A stretch of DNA of 64,000 nt from Nitrospira sp. (GCA_024760505.1 CP058931.1:2924001-2988000); one strand, 5' to 3'. Shown: positions 44,147 through 53,846, counted from the stretch's first letter. Program-made: numbers and translations. Notes: generated from the letters alone by a model not told the origin.

Positions 44147-45136
44147 ATGGAAAAAATTCTTAGTCAGGATGAAGTTGATGCCCTTCTTCGGGGCGTGTCT
44201 GACGGCGGGGTGGAGACGGAACCTGAAGACCCGGTAGATGCCGGACTACAGGACGGACCGGTTCCGTATGATTTGGGGAATCAGGAATGGGTCGTTCGCG
44301 GGCGAATGCCGACCCTGGATGTGATCCACCAGCAATTTTCGCGTGGGTTCCGCCTCTCTTTGAGCGATGTGCTTCGTAAAACCGCCGAGGTGACGGTCAC
44401 GAATCAAACAGTGATGAAGTTCGGGGAGTTCACCAAACGTCTTCCCATCCCGGCCTATCTCCAGATTATCTCCATGGAGCCTCTTCGCGGCTTGGCGATG
44501 ATCGCCACGGATGCGGCGACGGTGTATTTGCTGGTTGATCATTTTTTCGGGGGAACCGGCCAGACCCATGTAAAACCGGAAGGGCAGGATTTTACCATCA
44601 TTGAGCAGCGCGTGATGAAGAAGGTCATGCTGATGGGATTGGGGAATCTCCAAAAAGCCTGGGACCCTGTCCAAAAACTCCTCATCAATGCGGTTCGGGT
44701 AGAAATGAATCCTCAGTTGGCCGCCATTGTATTGCCGGCGGATATCGTCATTGTGGTCACCTTGGGCATCGAATTAGGCAATTCGGTGGGGGATCTCCAC
44801 CTCTGTCTTCCCTATGCGATGTTGGAGCCGATTCGAGAACGTCTGCAGGTGAGTTTCCAGGGAGACTCATTTGAAACGGATCATGGCTGGTTGAAACGTT
44901 TCTCAGCCAGGCTGAAGGAGGCCTATGTCACCCTGTCCGTGTGTTTGGGAGAAACGGAAATCTCGGTGGAGGAATTGATGCAATTTTCACCGGGCGATGT
45001 GATCGGGTTGAATCAAGGGACCACCCAGCTACTCACGGCCACGGTGGAAGGAGTGCCAAAGTTTCTTGGTTCTCCGGGAACGACTAAGGGCATGCAATCA
45101 TTTCAGATCAAGGACATCATTCTGACGAGGGAGTAA
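44147..45136 (+). CDS. fliM: Flagellar motor switch protein FliM
   Basis: FliM binds phospho-CheY and controls rotational direction. The N-terminal CheY-binding signature MEKILSQDEVDALLRG is at the very start, then YDLGNQEWVVRGRMPTLD, the middle domain with LSDVLRKTAEVTV, and the C-terminal SPOA domain with VCLGETEISVEELMQFSPGDVIGL. ATG 44147 starts exactly at that signature; GTG 44132 is a possible alternative. No ribosome-binding site is strong for either. 330 residues. Confidence 0.94.
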   Translation: MEKILSQDEVDALLRGVSDGGVETEPEDPVDAGLQDGPVPYDLGNQEWVVRGRMPTLDVIHQQFSRGFRLSLSDVLRKTAEVTVTNQTVMKFGEFTKRLPIPAYLQIISMEPLRGLAMIATDAATVYLLVDHFFGGTGQTHVKPEGQDFTIIEQRVMKKVMLMGLGNLQKAWDPVQKLLINAVRVEMNPQLAAIVLPADIVIVVTLGIELGNSVGDLHLCLPYAMLEPIRERLQVSFQGDSFETDHGWLKRFSARLKEAYVTLSVCLGETEISVEELMQFSPGDVIGLNQGTTQLLTATVEGVPKFLGSPGTTKGMQSFQIKDIILTRE

Positions 45137-45199
45137 GGGCCGGTGAACGCGATGAGGTGCCGGCCGGTCACTGACTGTGGACAAACCCGGAGATGAACG

Positions 45200-45625
45200 A
45201 TGAGTGAAGACGACAACATCGACATGGACACGTTTGATGCTGAGAAGGAAATGATGGAGGCGTTAGCGCAGGAAGCCGCTGCGAAGGAACAGAATGCTGC
45301 GGCGAAAAAACAGGAGGTGGCGGCGAGTACCAACAGTCACACGCCACAATTGAATACGTCTCACGATCAGAACTTAAATCGAATCCTAGATATTCCGTTG
45401 ATGCTCTCTGCGCAATTGGGCAATACCCGCATGTTGATTAAAGACTTATTGCAGTTAGGGCCGGGTTCCATCGTTGAATTGGATAAACTCGCCGGTGAAC
45501 CGTTGGAAGTGTTGGTGAATGAACGGTTAGTCGCGCGTGGTGAGGTGGTGATGGTGAATGAGAAGTTCGGTATCCGTCTCACGGACGTGATTAGCCCGAC
45601 CGAACGTGTGAATAAACTTCGATAA
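45200..45625 (+). CDS. fliN: Flagellar motor switch protein FliN
   Basis: FliN forms the C-ring base with FliM. An acidic, Ala/Gln-rich N-terminal region is followed by the SPOA domain: ILDIPLMLSAQLGNTRMLIKDLLQLGPGSIVELDKLAGEPLEVLVN.RLVARGEVVMVNEKFGIRLTDV. It ends TERVNKLR, typical. 141 residues. It is followed by a repeat-containing gap before fliO. Confidence 0.95.
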   Translation: MSEDDNIDMDTFDAEKEMMEALAQEAAAKEQNAAAKKQEVAASTNSHTPQLNTSHDQNLNRILDIPLMLSAQLGNTRMLIKDLLQLGPGSIVELDKLAGEPLEVLVNERLVARGEVVMVNEKFGIRLTDVISPTERVNKLR

Positions 45626-45627
45626 GG

Positions 45628-45755
45628 ACGAAAGGGTGAAGGGTAAAGAGAGAAGGGAAAAGGTAGAAGTAAATAGATAAAAAGTAGAGAACAAGGAAAA
45701 GAAAACTTTTGCTGGTTTTCCTTACTTCTCACTTTTTCCTTCGTACTTTCAACTA
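45628..45755 (+). repeat. Intergenic hairpin repeat, copy 4
   Basis: Left arm at 45630-45690: GGGTGAAGGGTAAAGAGAGAAGGG, purine-rich. Right arm at 45711-45755: CCTTACTTCTCACTTTTTCCTTCG, pyrimidine-rich and broadly complementary. It fills the fliN-fliO gap. Confidence 0.65.
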
Positions 45756-45762
45756 GAACATT

Positions 45763-46197
45763 ATGGATCTTACCCATGAAGCGCTCAAAATGGCGGGCAC
45801 CCTGGCCCTGGTGGTCCTGGTCCTTCTTGGAGGATTAGCCTGGGTTCGGCGCACGTTCGGGGAATTGCCGGGAAAGAGCGGCGATCCTGTGATGCGCATT
45901 TTAGGCGGGCTCCGGGTCGGGACGGGAAAGCACATCATGCTCGTGGAGGTGGCCGGAGAAGTGTTGGTGTTGGGGACGACGGCCCGAGAGATGACGTTAC
46001 TGACGACCGTTGCGGATGCCGACCGGATTAATCGGCTCAGATCCATTGGGAATCCGCTCGTCGGGCCGCTGGGCACCTGGTTGGGACAGTGGACCCGGCA
46101 GGCATTTGAGAAGTCCGGACAAGGATCGGTGACCTCTGAACCGTCCATCCGAATGGCCAAACGCGTCGCACGGGTGAAGGGAGAAGAGAGATCGTGA
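45763..46197 (+). CDS. fliO: Flagellar biosynthetic protein FliO
   Basis: FliO helps assemble the FliP export-gate core. It has an N-terminal membrane segment (ALKMAGTLALVVLVLLGGLAWV, about residues 5-26) and a small cytoplasmic domain with RILGGLRVGTGKHIMLVEVAGEVLVLGTT, a recognisable FliO pattern (its LxVG..TAR-like region). 144 residues. Position directly before fliP, with a four-base overlap (GTGA), supports the call. Confidence 0.88.
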   Translation: MDLTHEALKMAGTLALVVLVLLGGLAWVRRTFGELPGKSGDPVMRILGGLRVGTGKHIMLVEVAGEVLVLGTTAREMTLLTTVADADRINRLRSIGNPLVGPLGTWLGQWTRQAFEKSGQGSVTSEPSIRMAKRVARVKGEERS

Positions 46198-46973
46198 ACA
46201 ACCCCATTTGCGGGTTTCGTGGAGGACGTGACTGTTGGCGACTGTTAGGCATGAGTCTGATCATGGGGCTGCCGACTCCGGCTTTTGCCCAGGCCACCAA
46301 GGATCCGGCGATCAGTTTGCAGGTATCCGGTCTGGACGGGACCGAACCATGGACCTTCGGGCTTCGCATCCTCTTTCTCCTGACGGCCTTAACTCTTGCG
46401 CCAGCCCTGTTGATGTTGGTGACGGCATTTACGCGCGTCGTGATTGTTCTGGGTCTTCTTCGGCAGGCGTTGGGGACCATGCATGCACCACCGAATCAGG
46501 TGATGATTGGATTGGCCCTGTTTTTGACGCTGTTTATTATGATGCCGGTGTGGGAACAGATTCGGGTTGAGGCCCTTAATCCGCTATTGGAACAGCAGGT
46601 GACACAGGAAGTGGCGCTTGATCGGGCCAAGATACCGTTAAGAACGTTCATGCTGAAACAAGTACGGGAAAAGGATTTAACCTTGTTTGTGGAGATGGCA
46701 AAAGTTCCTCACCCTCAGACGCCCGATGATGTTCCGTTCCATGTCCTGGTGCCGGCGTTTGTCACGAGTGAATTGCGCACGGCGTTTCAAATCGGGTTTC
46801 TCATCTATGTGCCTTTTCTTGTGATCGATATGATTGTCGCCAGTATTTTAATGTCCATGGGTATGATGATGCTGCCACCAATCATGATTTCGTTGCCGTT
46901 TAAATTGGTGTTGTTTGTGTTGGCTGATGGATGGTTTTTAGTCGTGGGAGCGCTGATGAATAGTTTTCAATAA
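46194..46973 (+). CDS. fliP: Flagellar biosynthetic protein FliP
   Basis: A core subunit of the type III export gate. It starts with GTG 46194 (overlapping fliO) and has an N-terminal signal-like segment ending PTPAFAQA. The conserved FLLTALTLAPALLMLVTAFTRVVIVLGLLRQALGT, QVMIGLALFLTLFIMMPVW, PAFVTSELRTAFQIGFLIYVPFLVIDM and MGMMMLPP follow in order. 259 residues. It encodes the most conserved gate protein, so the call is firm. Confidence 0.96.
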   Translation: MNNPICGFRGGRDCWRLLGMSLIMGLPTPAFAQATKDPAISLQVSGLDGTEPWTFGLRILFLLTALTLAPALLMLVTAFTRVVIVLGLLRQALGTMHAPPNQVMIGLALFLTLFIMMPVWEQIRVEALNPLLEQQVTQEVALDRAKIPLRTFMLKQVREKDLTLFVEMAKVPHPQTPDDVPFHVLVPAFVTSELRTAFQIGFLIYVPFLVIDMIVASILMSMGMMMLPPIMISLPFKLVLFVLADGWFLVVGALMNSFQ

Positions 46974-46974
46974 T

Positions 46975-47105
46975 GTGAGGATGAAGGCTTAGGGCGTGGG
47001 GGGGTAAGAAGTAAGGAGTGTATCAAATGCCGGGGTACAACAATCTGTTTTGTCTTCTGTCTTCTTACTCCTCACTTTTCACGTCTTACCTTTTACATTT
47101 CATGG
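46975..47105 (+). repeat. Intergenic hairpin repeat, copy 5
   Basis: Left arm at 46975-47025: GTGAGGATGAAGG and GTAAGAAGTAAGGAGTG. Right arm at 47051-47103: CTTCTTACTCCTCACTTTTC and ACGTCTTACC. The arms are nearly complementary across a short loop (47026-47050). It lies between fliP and fliQ. Confidence 0.72.
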
Positions 47106-47127
47106 CAAGACTGAAAGGGGTAAGGAG

Positions 47128-47397
47128 ATGACAACCGAAAGTGTCCTGAGCATCGGTCAGGAGGCGATTCAAACAATCCTGCTTGTGGCGGGCCCAATGT
47201 TGGGTCTTAGCTTACTAGTCGGACTCTGCGTGAGTGCCTTCCAAGCCATGACACAAATTAATGAAATGACCCTCACCTTTTTGCCAAAGGTGGCCACCAT
47301 GTTTGTGGTGCTCTTGGTGACATTCCCCTGGATGGTGGAAATCCTTGTGGGATTCATGACGGGGGTATGGGCCAGGATACCCGAGTTTGCTCAATAA
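47128..47397 (+). CDS. fliQ: Flagellar biosynthetic protein FliQ
   Basis: An 89-residue export-gate subunit with two membrane helices (about residues 17-40 and 52-77). The family pattern IGQEAIQTILLVAGPMLGLSLLVGL, VSAFQAMTQINEMTLTFLPK and FVVLLVTFPWMVEILVGF is unbroken. ATG 47128 was chosen for exact family length; the frame is open back to 47050 through a repeat. AAGGGG stands 7 bases upstream. Confidence 0.93.
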   Translation: MTTESVLSIGQEAIQTILLVAGPMLGLSLLVGLCVSAFQAMTQINEMTLTFLPKVATMFVVLLVTFPWMVEILVGFMTGVWARIPEFAQ

Positions 47398-47445
47398 TCG
47401 AGGGAGTCGATCTGCGGCATGTATCAGAAAGATGTCCGGTAACCG

Positions 47446-48231
47446 GTGTTGCAATGGGATATGGCGATTCAGCAAGTGTGGCAATTCGTCGTCGTACTCG
47501 TGCGCACGGCCGTTATCTTGTCGGCGTTACCGTTGCTGGGGGGACAGTCGGTTCCGAGTCGCATCAAAATCGGCATGGCGGTGATCATCGCCATCCTGTT
47601 GATGCCCATCGTGACGTTTACTCTTCCTCCCAATTGGTTACAACCTGGAAATCTGGTAATCGCCTTGGGTGCCGAATTGCTCGTCGGTCTGGTCTTAGGT
47701 TTGGCCCTGCGATTAATCATGACGGCGGTGGAACTGGCGGGAAGTGTGATGGGCTTTCAAGTGGGGTTTGCCATGGCCGGAGTGTTGGACCCTGTCACGC
47801 AAGTGGAAACCCCGGTGTTCGGGCAATTACTGACCATTCTGGCAACCCTTCTGTACTTTCAAGTCGATGGGCATCATTTGGTGTTGTTGGCCTTGGGCAG
47901 TAGTTTTCTGTTGATCCCCCCTTTTGGCGCTCATCTGAGCGCCCCCCTACTGAGCGATGTGACTGAAGTGATTCAACGCACCTATGACACGGGAATGAAA
48001 CTGGCCTTCCCCGTGATGGGGGCCACATTTTTGGTGCATTTCATCATGGGGATCCTTGGCCGCCTGGTTCCCCAGATGAATGTGATGCTCACCAGTTTTC
48101 CCATTACGATTGCGGTCGGTTTGTTGGTGCTAGGCCTGGGTTTGCCCTTCATTGCCTTGGTTTTTCAAGACTCCATTGTCGGGATGGAAACGGTCCTGTG
48201 GGACTTATTACAGGAATTAGGGCATGGCTGA
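47446..48231 (+). CDS. fliR: Flagellar biosynthetic protein FliR
   Basis: The third gate-complex membrane protein. It has several hydrophobic segments, including TAVILSALPLLGGQSVPSRIKIG near residue 21, ALGAELLVGLVLGLALRLIM, ELAGSVMGFQVGFAMAGVLDPVTQ and the C-terminal GRLVPQMNVMLTSFPITIAVGLLVLGLGLPFI. GTG 47446 gives 261 residues; ATG 47461 is an alternative five codons later. It overlaps flhB by 8 bases. Confidence 0.93.
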   Translation: MLQWDMAIQQVWQFVVVLVRTAVILSALPLLGGQSVPSRIKIGMAVIIAILLMPIVTFTLPPNWLQPGNLVIALGAELLVGLVLGLALRLIMTAVELAGSVMGFQVGFAMAGVLDPVTQVETPVFGQLLTILATLLYFQVDGHHLVLLALGSSFLLIPPFGAHLSAPLLSDVTEVIQRTYDTGMKLAFPVMGATFLVHFIMGILGRLVPQMNVMLTSFPITIAVGLLVLGLGLPFIALVFQDSIVGMETVLWDLLQELGHG

Positions 48232-49300
48232 GAATAAAGACGGGGCGGATAAATCAGAGCAACCGAGTCCGAAACGTTTGGCGGAGGCTCGTCGCAAGGG
48301 CCAGGTGCCGATGACCCGGGAATTGCCCTCGTTGTTTGTCTTGTTGGGTGGGGTTGGGCTGCTTTCTCTGTGGGCGCCTCACGCGTTCGTCCGATTTTTT
48401 GATCATTACCGACAGTGGTTGGCGCAAGCCGGAACTCTTCAGTTAGATGCTCAGTCCACACATGTCCTGTTGTTAAATATTGCCTATCAGGCGTTTGTTC
48501 CCCTGATTCCGTTCGGTCTCCTGGTTGGGGTATTCGCCTTTCTCGCCATTATCCTGCAAACGGGACCGCTTTGGATTGAAGAGGCTTTACAACCCAAGCC
48601 GTCCAAATTGAATCCCTCCAATGGGTTGAAGCGCATTTTTTCCTGGAAAGGAGTGGTCGATCTTTTAAAGTCCTTGCTCAAATTAGCAGGCGTGAGTGGA
48701 ATTGCCTATCTGATTCTGTCTCATAACCTGCTCGCGATTGTTCAACTTCCCCTTCTTGAGTTAACGGAGGCGGTTGGGGGTGTGTGGGGTCTCCTGGAGA
48801 ACATTATGTGGTCGGTCGGAGGGTCCCTGCTCCTGTTGGCGATCATCGATTTCGTCTATCAGCGGTGGCAGCATACCGAAGATCACAAGATGACCAAACA
48901 GGAAGTCAAAGACGAGTCCAAGGATGTGGAAGGTGATCCGCAGATTCGATCCCGCCGGCTCAGTTTACAACGGGAACGTGCCCGACAACGAATGTTGCAG
49001 GCGGTGCCTAAAGCCGACGTGGTGATTACCAACCCGACTCACGTGGCTGTGGCGCTCAGGTATGAAACAGGAAAAATGGACGCTCCGGTGGTGGTGGCGA
49101 AGGGCGCAGGATTTATGGCGGACAAGATTAAGCAAATTGCGCGTCATGCGGGAGTGCCCGTTATTGAAAACCGCAGTTTGGCTCGAGGTCTGTATAAGGC
49201 CGTGAAAATCGGTCAAGAAGTGCCCAGTGCGTTGTATCAAGCGGCCGCTGAGGTGTTGGCCTACGTGTATAGCCTGAAGAAAATGCATGAGGGAACGTGA
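48224..49300 (+). CDS. flhB: Flagellar biosynthetic protein FlhB
   Basis: FlhB controls substrate switching of the export gate. Its N terminus DKSEQPSPKRLAEARRKGQVP and four hydrophobic segments (about 34-55, 90-110, 143-163, 190-210) are typical. The autocleavage motif NPTH is at residues 270-273, followed by VAVALRYE, VVAKGAG and the C-terminal VIENRSLARGLYKAVKIGQEVP. 358 residues. Cleavage at NPTH works with FliK, encoded in this cluster. Confidence 0.95.
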   Translation: MAENKDGADKSEQPSPKRLAEARRKGQVPMTRELPSLFVLLGGVGLLSLWAPHAFVRFFDHYRQWLAQAGTLQLDAQSTHVLLLNIAYQAFVPLIPFGLLVGVFAFLAIILQTGPLWIEEALQPKPSKLNPSNGLKRIFSWKGVVDLLKSLLKLAGVSGIAYLILSHNLLAIVQLPLLELTEAVGGVWGLLENIMWSVGGSLLLLAIIDFVYQRWQHTEDHKMTKQEVKDESKDVEGDPQIRSRRLSLQRERARQRMLQAVPKADVVITNPTHVAVALRYETGKMDAPVVVAKGAGFMADKIKQIARHAGVPVIENRSLARGLYKAVKIGQEVPSALYQAAAEVLAYVYSLKKMHEGT

Positions 49301-49436
49301 AAGCGTGGAGTGTGAGGCGTAAGAAGCAAGGCGCGAGGCTTAGAGAATAAGGAGGTGTCGGGAGCTTCTTTCTTCTGTCTCCTTGCTCCTTACTCCTTAC
49401 CCTCTTCCCATTACGCCTCGCGAGGTTGAGGAGAGT
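49300..49436 (+). repeat. Intergenic hairpin repeat, copy 6
   Basis: Left arm at 49300-49355: GTGAAAGCGTGGAGTGTGAGG, then GTAAGAAGCAAGG and AATAAGGAGG. Right arm at 49366-49436: CTCCTTGCTCCTTACTCCTT, CCCTCTTCCC and TTACGCCTCGCGAGG. The arms pair well overall, across a loop of about 10 bases. It fills the flhB-flhA gap. Confidence 0.72.
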
Positions 49437-49490
49437 CATGTGGAAATACATTACAACCATATGAATCAGCGGTAACCGATTAAGGCACGC

Positions 49491-51599
49491 ATGGCATTTG
49501 ATGCTCAAAAATTACGAGACGAACTGACTCCCGCGCATTATGGGGATGTCCTCTTGCCGATCGGGGTGGTGGGGATGCTCCTCCTCATGCTCTTACCCCT
49601 TCCCTCATTTCTGTTGGACCTCTTTTTATCCTTTAGCATTACGCTGGCTGTTTTGATTTTACTTGTGACCATGCATGCCGGGCGTCCCGCAGAATTTTCC
49701 GTCTTCCCCTCGGTGGTGTTACTCACCACGTTGTTCCGGCTTGCCTTGAACATTGCTTCGACGAGGGCCATTCTCATGCATGGGAACGAAGGCCCCGCCG
49801 CCGCCGGGCAGGTCATTGCCGTGTTTGGGGAGTTTGTGGTTGGGGGGAATTATGCGGTGGGCATTGTGGTTTTCTCCATTCTGGTCATTATCAATTTTGT
49901 CGTGATCACCAAGGGCGCCACCCGTATTGCGGAAGTCGCCGCGCGATTTACCCTGGATGCGATGCCCGGTCGGCAAATGAGTATCGATGCGGATTTGAAT
50001 GCGGGGATCATTGACGAAGGCGAAGCGCGGAAACGCCGAGAGGCCATTTCACAGGAAGCCGATTTTTACGGATCGATGGACGGTGCCAGTAAGTTTGTTC
50101 GTGGCGATGCGATTGCGGCGTTACTCATTATCTTCATCAACGTCATTGGTGGGTTGGGCATCGGCGTGCTGGAGCATGGGATGTCCATCATTGACGCTGC
50201 TAAACGCTTCACCCTGCTGACGGTCGGGGACGCCATTGTGGCTCAAATTCCTGCCCTGATTATGTCGACGGCGGCCGGTATCATCGTGACGAGGGTTTCG
50301 ACCAAAACCAGCCTTGGACGTGATTTAACCGATCAAATTTTTTTCAATCCCCATCTTGTGGCGGCCGTGGCCGGCATGTTGTTCTTTTTAGGATTTCTTC
50401 CCGGGCTGCCGCATGTGGCCTTTTTGTTGTTGGGATCGATGACCGCCGGTCTCGCCTATGTATTGTGGAATCAGAAGCAAGAAGCCGCTCGCCTGAAAAA
50501 TCTTCCCAAGAAAAAAGATCCGGCGATCTCCTCCGGCACGGAATCGGTGGATTCCGTGACCCCTCCGGACCTTATGGAATTGCATGTCGGTTATGGCCTT
50601 GTGCCGTTTGTTGATCAAGCTCAGGGAGGGGAGTTGTTAGAACGGATTCGGGCTATCCGGCGCCAAACGGCCCTTGATATGGGATTTGTCGTGCCCGCCG
50701 TGCATATCCGGGATAATCTTCAACTCAAACCGCATGAGTACAATATTCTGTTGAAGGGGATTCAGGTGGCCAAGGGAGAATTGGTGCCTCGGCATTTATT
50801 GGCCATCAATCCCGGTCATGCCAAAAAGGGTCTGCAAGGAAAGCCGGGGAAAGATCCGTGTTTCGGATTGCCGGCGGTCTGGATTGCTCCGACAGAAAAA
50901 GAGCGTGCTCAAATGGATGGCTATACGGTCGTCGATGGTCCGGCCATTATTGCCACGCATATGACCGAATTTATTAAAACGAATGGGCATGAATTGCTGG
51001 GTCGGCAAGAGGTCCAGAATTTGCTGGATAACCTCGCTAAGACGTATCCCAAGGTGGTGGATGACTTGATTCCGACTCAAATATCGTTAGGAGCGGTGGT
51101 GAGAATTCTCAAAAATCTCTTGCGGGAACGAGTGTCGATCCGCGATTTACGGACCATTTTAGAGACTGTTGCGGATTACACCACTCAGAGTAAGGATCCT
51201 GACACCCTGACCGAATATGCTCGGCAAAATTTATCCAGAACAATTTCGTCACAATACGCCAATCCCGACGGATTGCTGCAGGTGATTAGCCTGGATCCGA
51301 TGCTGGATCGCCGCCTGATGGAGGCGATGCGTCCGGGTGGTAATGGAGAGCAAGGCGGGTTGCCTCCCAGTTTATTGAATCAGGTGATTCTGTCGGTCCG
51401 TCAGGCCATTGAGCGAGTCGTGAGCCAAGGATATCAACCTGTGCTGTTATGTTCCCAGTCGATTCGATCCCAACTGTATCGCTTAGTCTCGCCGGGCGTG
51501 CATGCGCTGGCGGTACTTTCTCCGAACGAGTTGGACCCTAAAACCCAAATTCAAGCTATTGAAGTTGTGAGGATGCCACATGAAGCTGAAACGGTTTGA
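49491..51599 (+). CDS. flhA: Flagellar biosynthesis protein FlhA
   Basis: The largest export-gate protein: eight membrane segments in about residues 20-320, then a cytoplasmic substrate-binding domain. The conserved FRLALNIASTRAIL, GNYAVGIVVFSILVIINFVVITKGATRIAEVAARFTLDAMPGRQMSID and DADLNAGIIDEGEARKRR, with GASKFVRGDA.A, are diagnostic. LELHVGYGLVPFVD starts the soluble domain. 702 residues. Its last 20 bases overlap the flhF start. Confidence 0.97.
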   Translation: MAFDAQKLRDELTPAHYGDVLLPIGVVGMLLLMLLPLPSFLLDLFLSFSITLAVLILLVTMHAGRPAEFSVFPSVVLLTTLFRLALNIASTRAILMHGNEGPAAAGQVIAVFGEFVVGGNYAVGIVVFSILVIINFVVITKGATRIAEVAARFTLDAMPGRQMSIDADLNAGIIDEGEARKRREAISQEADFYGSMDGASKFVRGDAIAALLIIFINVIGGLGIGVLEHGMSIIDAAKRFTLLTVGDAIVAQIPALIMSTAAGIIVTRVSTKTSLGRDLTDQIFFNPHLVAAVAGMLFFLGFLPGLPHVAFLLLGSMTAGLAYVLWNQKQEAARLKNLPKKKDPAISSGTESVDSVTPPDLMELHVGYGLVPFVDQAQGGELLERIRAIRRQTALDMGFVVPAVHIRDNLQLKPHEYNILLKGIQVAKGELVPRHLLAINPGHAKKGLQGKPGKDPCFGLPAVWIAPTEKERAQMDGYTVVDGPAIIATHMTEFIKTNGHELLGRQEVQNLLDNLAKTYPKVVDDLIPTQISLGAVVRILKNLLRERVSIRDLRTILETVADYTTQSKDPDTLTEYARQNLSRTISSQYANPDGLLQVISLDPMLDRRLMEAMRPGGNGEQGGLPPSLLNQVILSVRQAIERVVSQGYQPVLLCSQSIRSQLYRLVSPGVHALAVLSPNELDPKTQIQAIEVVRMPHEAETV

Positions 51600-52914
51600 A
51601 GCCCTTTCATTACAAGAAGCTCTCCAAGCGGTCAAAGCCGAACTGGGACCTGAGGCGGTCATCGTCTCGTCGCGTCGTATTCAAAAAGGGGGAGGCTTGT
51701 TCGGTCTGCTTAGTCAGTCCGTCATTGAGGTCACCGCGGCGGTGGATCGTTCGGCTCAGGCGGAGGAAGGTCCTGCCGCACGTGTTGATCGATCCCTTCA
51801 GTCCCTCATGGCCAAACGTTTTGTGCCTGAGGTGCCGGTTCGTCAACCGGGACAACCCAAAACGGATGCCAATTTTTCAGAAGCTCTTCAGGTGGCGACC
51901 GTGCTCGATCCGGTGACTCAGAACCTCCAGGAGATGCGCCAGGAAATTCAACGGTTGCGGGAAGAACAACACGATCCTGAACGGGTGTTAGGGCCCTTGC
52001 GACAAGAATTAGAAGGCTTGCGGATTGTGGTGGGGGAAGTCTTGGGAAGTCAGATGGACAAACGTGTTGAAGGGTTACCTGGAGACGTGATGGATGTCTA
52101 TCAGTCCTTGGTGAGTCAGGGCGTGAATCCTCAGACTGCGCATCATCTGGTTCGTGCGGTAGTGGAAACGCTCGGGACAGCCGGTGTGGGAAATCGTGAA
52201 GCCATGAAAAGTCTGTTGTGGGAACGTATGGAGGAGACCGTAGCCGTCTCGGGTCCATCGGTGTCCAAGCATTATGGCCAAAAAGTGATGATGATGGTTG
52301 GGCCGACCGGGGTGGGAAAAACGACGACCATTGCCAAGCTGGCAGGGTTGGCCCGTCAACAGGATGAGCATCGGCGAACCGTGTTGATTACCTTGGATAC
52401 GTATCGTGTGGCAGCGGTAGAGCAACTTCGGGTGTTTGCAAAAATTTTAAAAATTCCTTTGGAGGTGGCCGTGTCCCACAAGGATTTTATGGAATGCATG
52501 GGACGACATCAGCATGCGGATTTGCTGTTGATTGACACGGCGGGTCGAAGCCCCAAGGACCAAGCCGGGTATGATGAATTGCTGGCGATCACCCGAGGAC
52601 AATTACACGTCGAAACGCATCTGGTGTTAGCCGCTCCAATGGCCGAGTCGGTGCAGATGGACACCATTCGCCGCTATCAATCGGTTCCTATCCATAAGCT
52701 CATCATCACGAAACTGGATGAGGTATCGCTGGGCGGCGGTCTGTATAACGTCTTGTCACAGACGGGACTGCCGGTTTCCTATCTCTCTGCCGGACAGCGT
52801 GTGCCTGAAGATTTAGAAATCGCCACCCGGACACGCCTCGTTGAATTGGCTTGGGGCCACTCACCAGGCCAGGTCCTTCAAGAACGTGTGCCGTTAACGG
52901 GGGTGGCGCACTAA
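51580..52914 (+). CDS. flhF: SRP-like GTPase FlhF
   Basis: FlhF is a signal-recognition-particle-type GTPase that sets where, and how many, flagella form, usually at the pole. The N-terminal basic/proline-variable B region (about 1-150) is followed by an N-domain and the G-domain with P-loop GPTGVGKTTTIAKLA at about residues 240-254, DTYRVAAVEQLRVFAKI, DTAGRSPKDQ and KLDE. 444 residues. It overlaps flhA by 20 bases, so it is coupled to it. Confidence 0.94.
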   Translation: MKLKRFEALSLQEALQAVKAELGPEAVIVSSRRIQKGGGLFGLLSQSVIEVTAAVDRSAQAEEGPAARVDRSLQSLMAKRFVPEVPVRQPGQPKTDANFSEALQVATVLDPVTQNLQEMRQEIQRLREEQHDPERVLGPLRQELEGLRIVVGEVLGSQMDKRVEGLPGDVMDVYQSLVSQGVNPQTAHHLVRAVVETLGTAGVGNREAMKSLLWERMEETVAVSGPSVSKHYGQKVMMMVGPTGVGKTTTIAKLAGLARQQDEHRRTVLITLDTYRVAAVEQLRVFAKILKIPLEVAVSHKDFMECMGRHQHADLLLIDTAGRSPKDQAGYDELLAITRGQLHVETHLVLAAPMAESVQMDTIRRYQSVPIHKLIITKLDEVSLGGGLYNVLSQTGLPVSYLSAGQRVPEDLEIATRTRLVELAWGHSPGQVLQERVPLTGVAH

Positions 52915-53846
52915 TGGCCGGGTCATTATCCACACCGGTCCTAGTGCCTGACGTCCCGGCGCAACGACGACTGGATCAAGCCAGTGGATTGCGTGCCGCC
53001 ATGACCACCAACCCACAGGATCCTTCACGGATTCAGGTGATTGCGGTCAGTTCCGGAAAAGGCGGGGTAGGAAAAAGTAATGTCGTCGCGAATTTAGCGG
53101 TGGCTGCGGCTCGGCAGGGACGGAAGGTCTTGATCATGGATGCGGATCTCGCCTTAGGAAACGTCGACATCCTCCTCGGCCTCACCCCGCAATATACGAT
53201 TGAGGACGTGCTCTCCGGGCAGCGAGGCTTGCAAGACGTCCTCGTGACCGGGCCCGAAGGTATTCGCCTGTTGCCGGCGACCTCCGGAGGTCAGGCATTT
53301 ACTCAGTTGACGCATGACCAGCAACTTCATTTGCAATCGGCGTTTCTTCAGTTGGCGTCTCCGCCGGATTTGCTGCTCATTGATTGTGCGGCAGGGATTT
53401 CGGCCAATGTGCTGTACTTTAGTTTAGTGGCCCACGAAACACTGGTGGTGGTATCGCCCGACCCGACGTCTCTGACGGATGCATATGCCCTGGTCAAAAT
53501 CCTCTCGACCCGCTATCACTTACGGACATTCCGCATGCTGGTCAACAAAGTGAAACATACCCAGGAAGGCAAAGATGTGTTTCGGAAGTTGAGTTTGGTG
53601 ACCGATCGATTTTTAAATATTTCGCTCGATTACCTCGGCTGTGTTCCCGCAGACGACTATGTGACGATGGCCGTGGCTCAACAACGCGCGGTGTGCGATG
53701 TCTATCCGCGCGCCCCGGCGAGTCGAGCCTTTTCTTCGTTGGTGAAGACCCTCAATGATTGGAGAGGAGATTGTTCCTGGCAGGGGGGCTTTCAACTGTT
53801 TGGTCCTGCTGCCTTGGGAGCCACTCGAACTGTGACGGAAGGATAA
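52914..53846 (+). CDS. flhG: MinD-like ATPase FlhG (FleN/YlxH)
   Basis: A deviant Walker A ATPase that opposes FlhF to limit flagellar number. Motifs: VSSGKGGVGKSNVVANLA at about residues 44-61, DADLALGNVDILLG, LLIDCAAGISANV and PTSLTDAYALVKIL. The ATG shares its last base with the flhF stop (TAATG), so the pair is coupled. 310 residues. A leader of about 40 residues precedes the conserved ATPase core, and a similar family variant exists in many flagellated bacteria. Confidence 0.93.
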   Translation: MAGSLSTPVLVPDVPAQRRLDQASGLRAAMTTNPQDPSRIQVIAVSSGKGGVGKSNVVANLAVAAARQGRKVLIMDADLALGNVDILLGLTPQYTIEDVLSGQRGLQDVLVTGPEGIRLLPATSGGQAFTQLTHDQQLHLQSAFLQLASPPDLLLIDCAAGISANVLYFSLVAHETLVVVSPDPTSLTDAYALVKILSTRYHLRTFRMLVNKVKHTQEGKDVFRKLSLVTDRFLNISLDYLGCVPADDYVTMAVAQQRAVCDVYPRAPASRAFSSLVKTLNDWRGDCSWQGGFQLFGPAALGATRTVTEG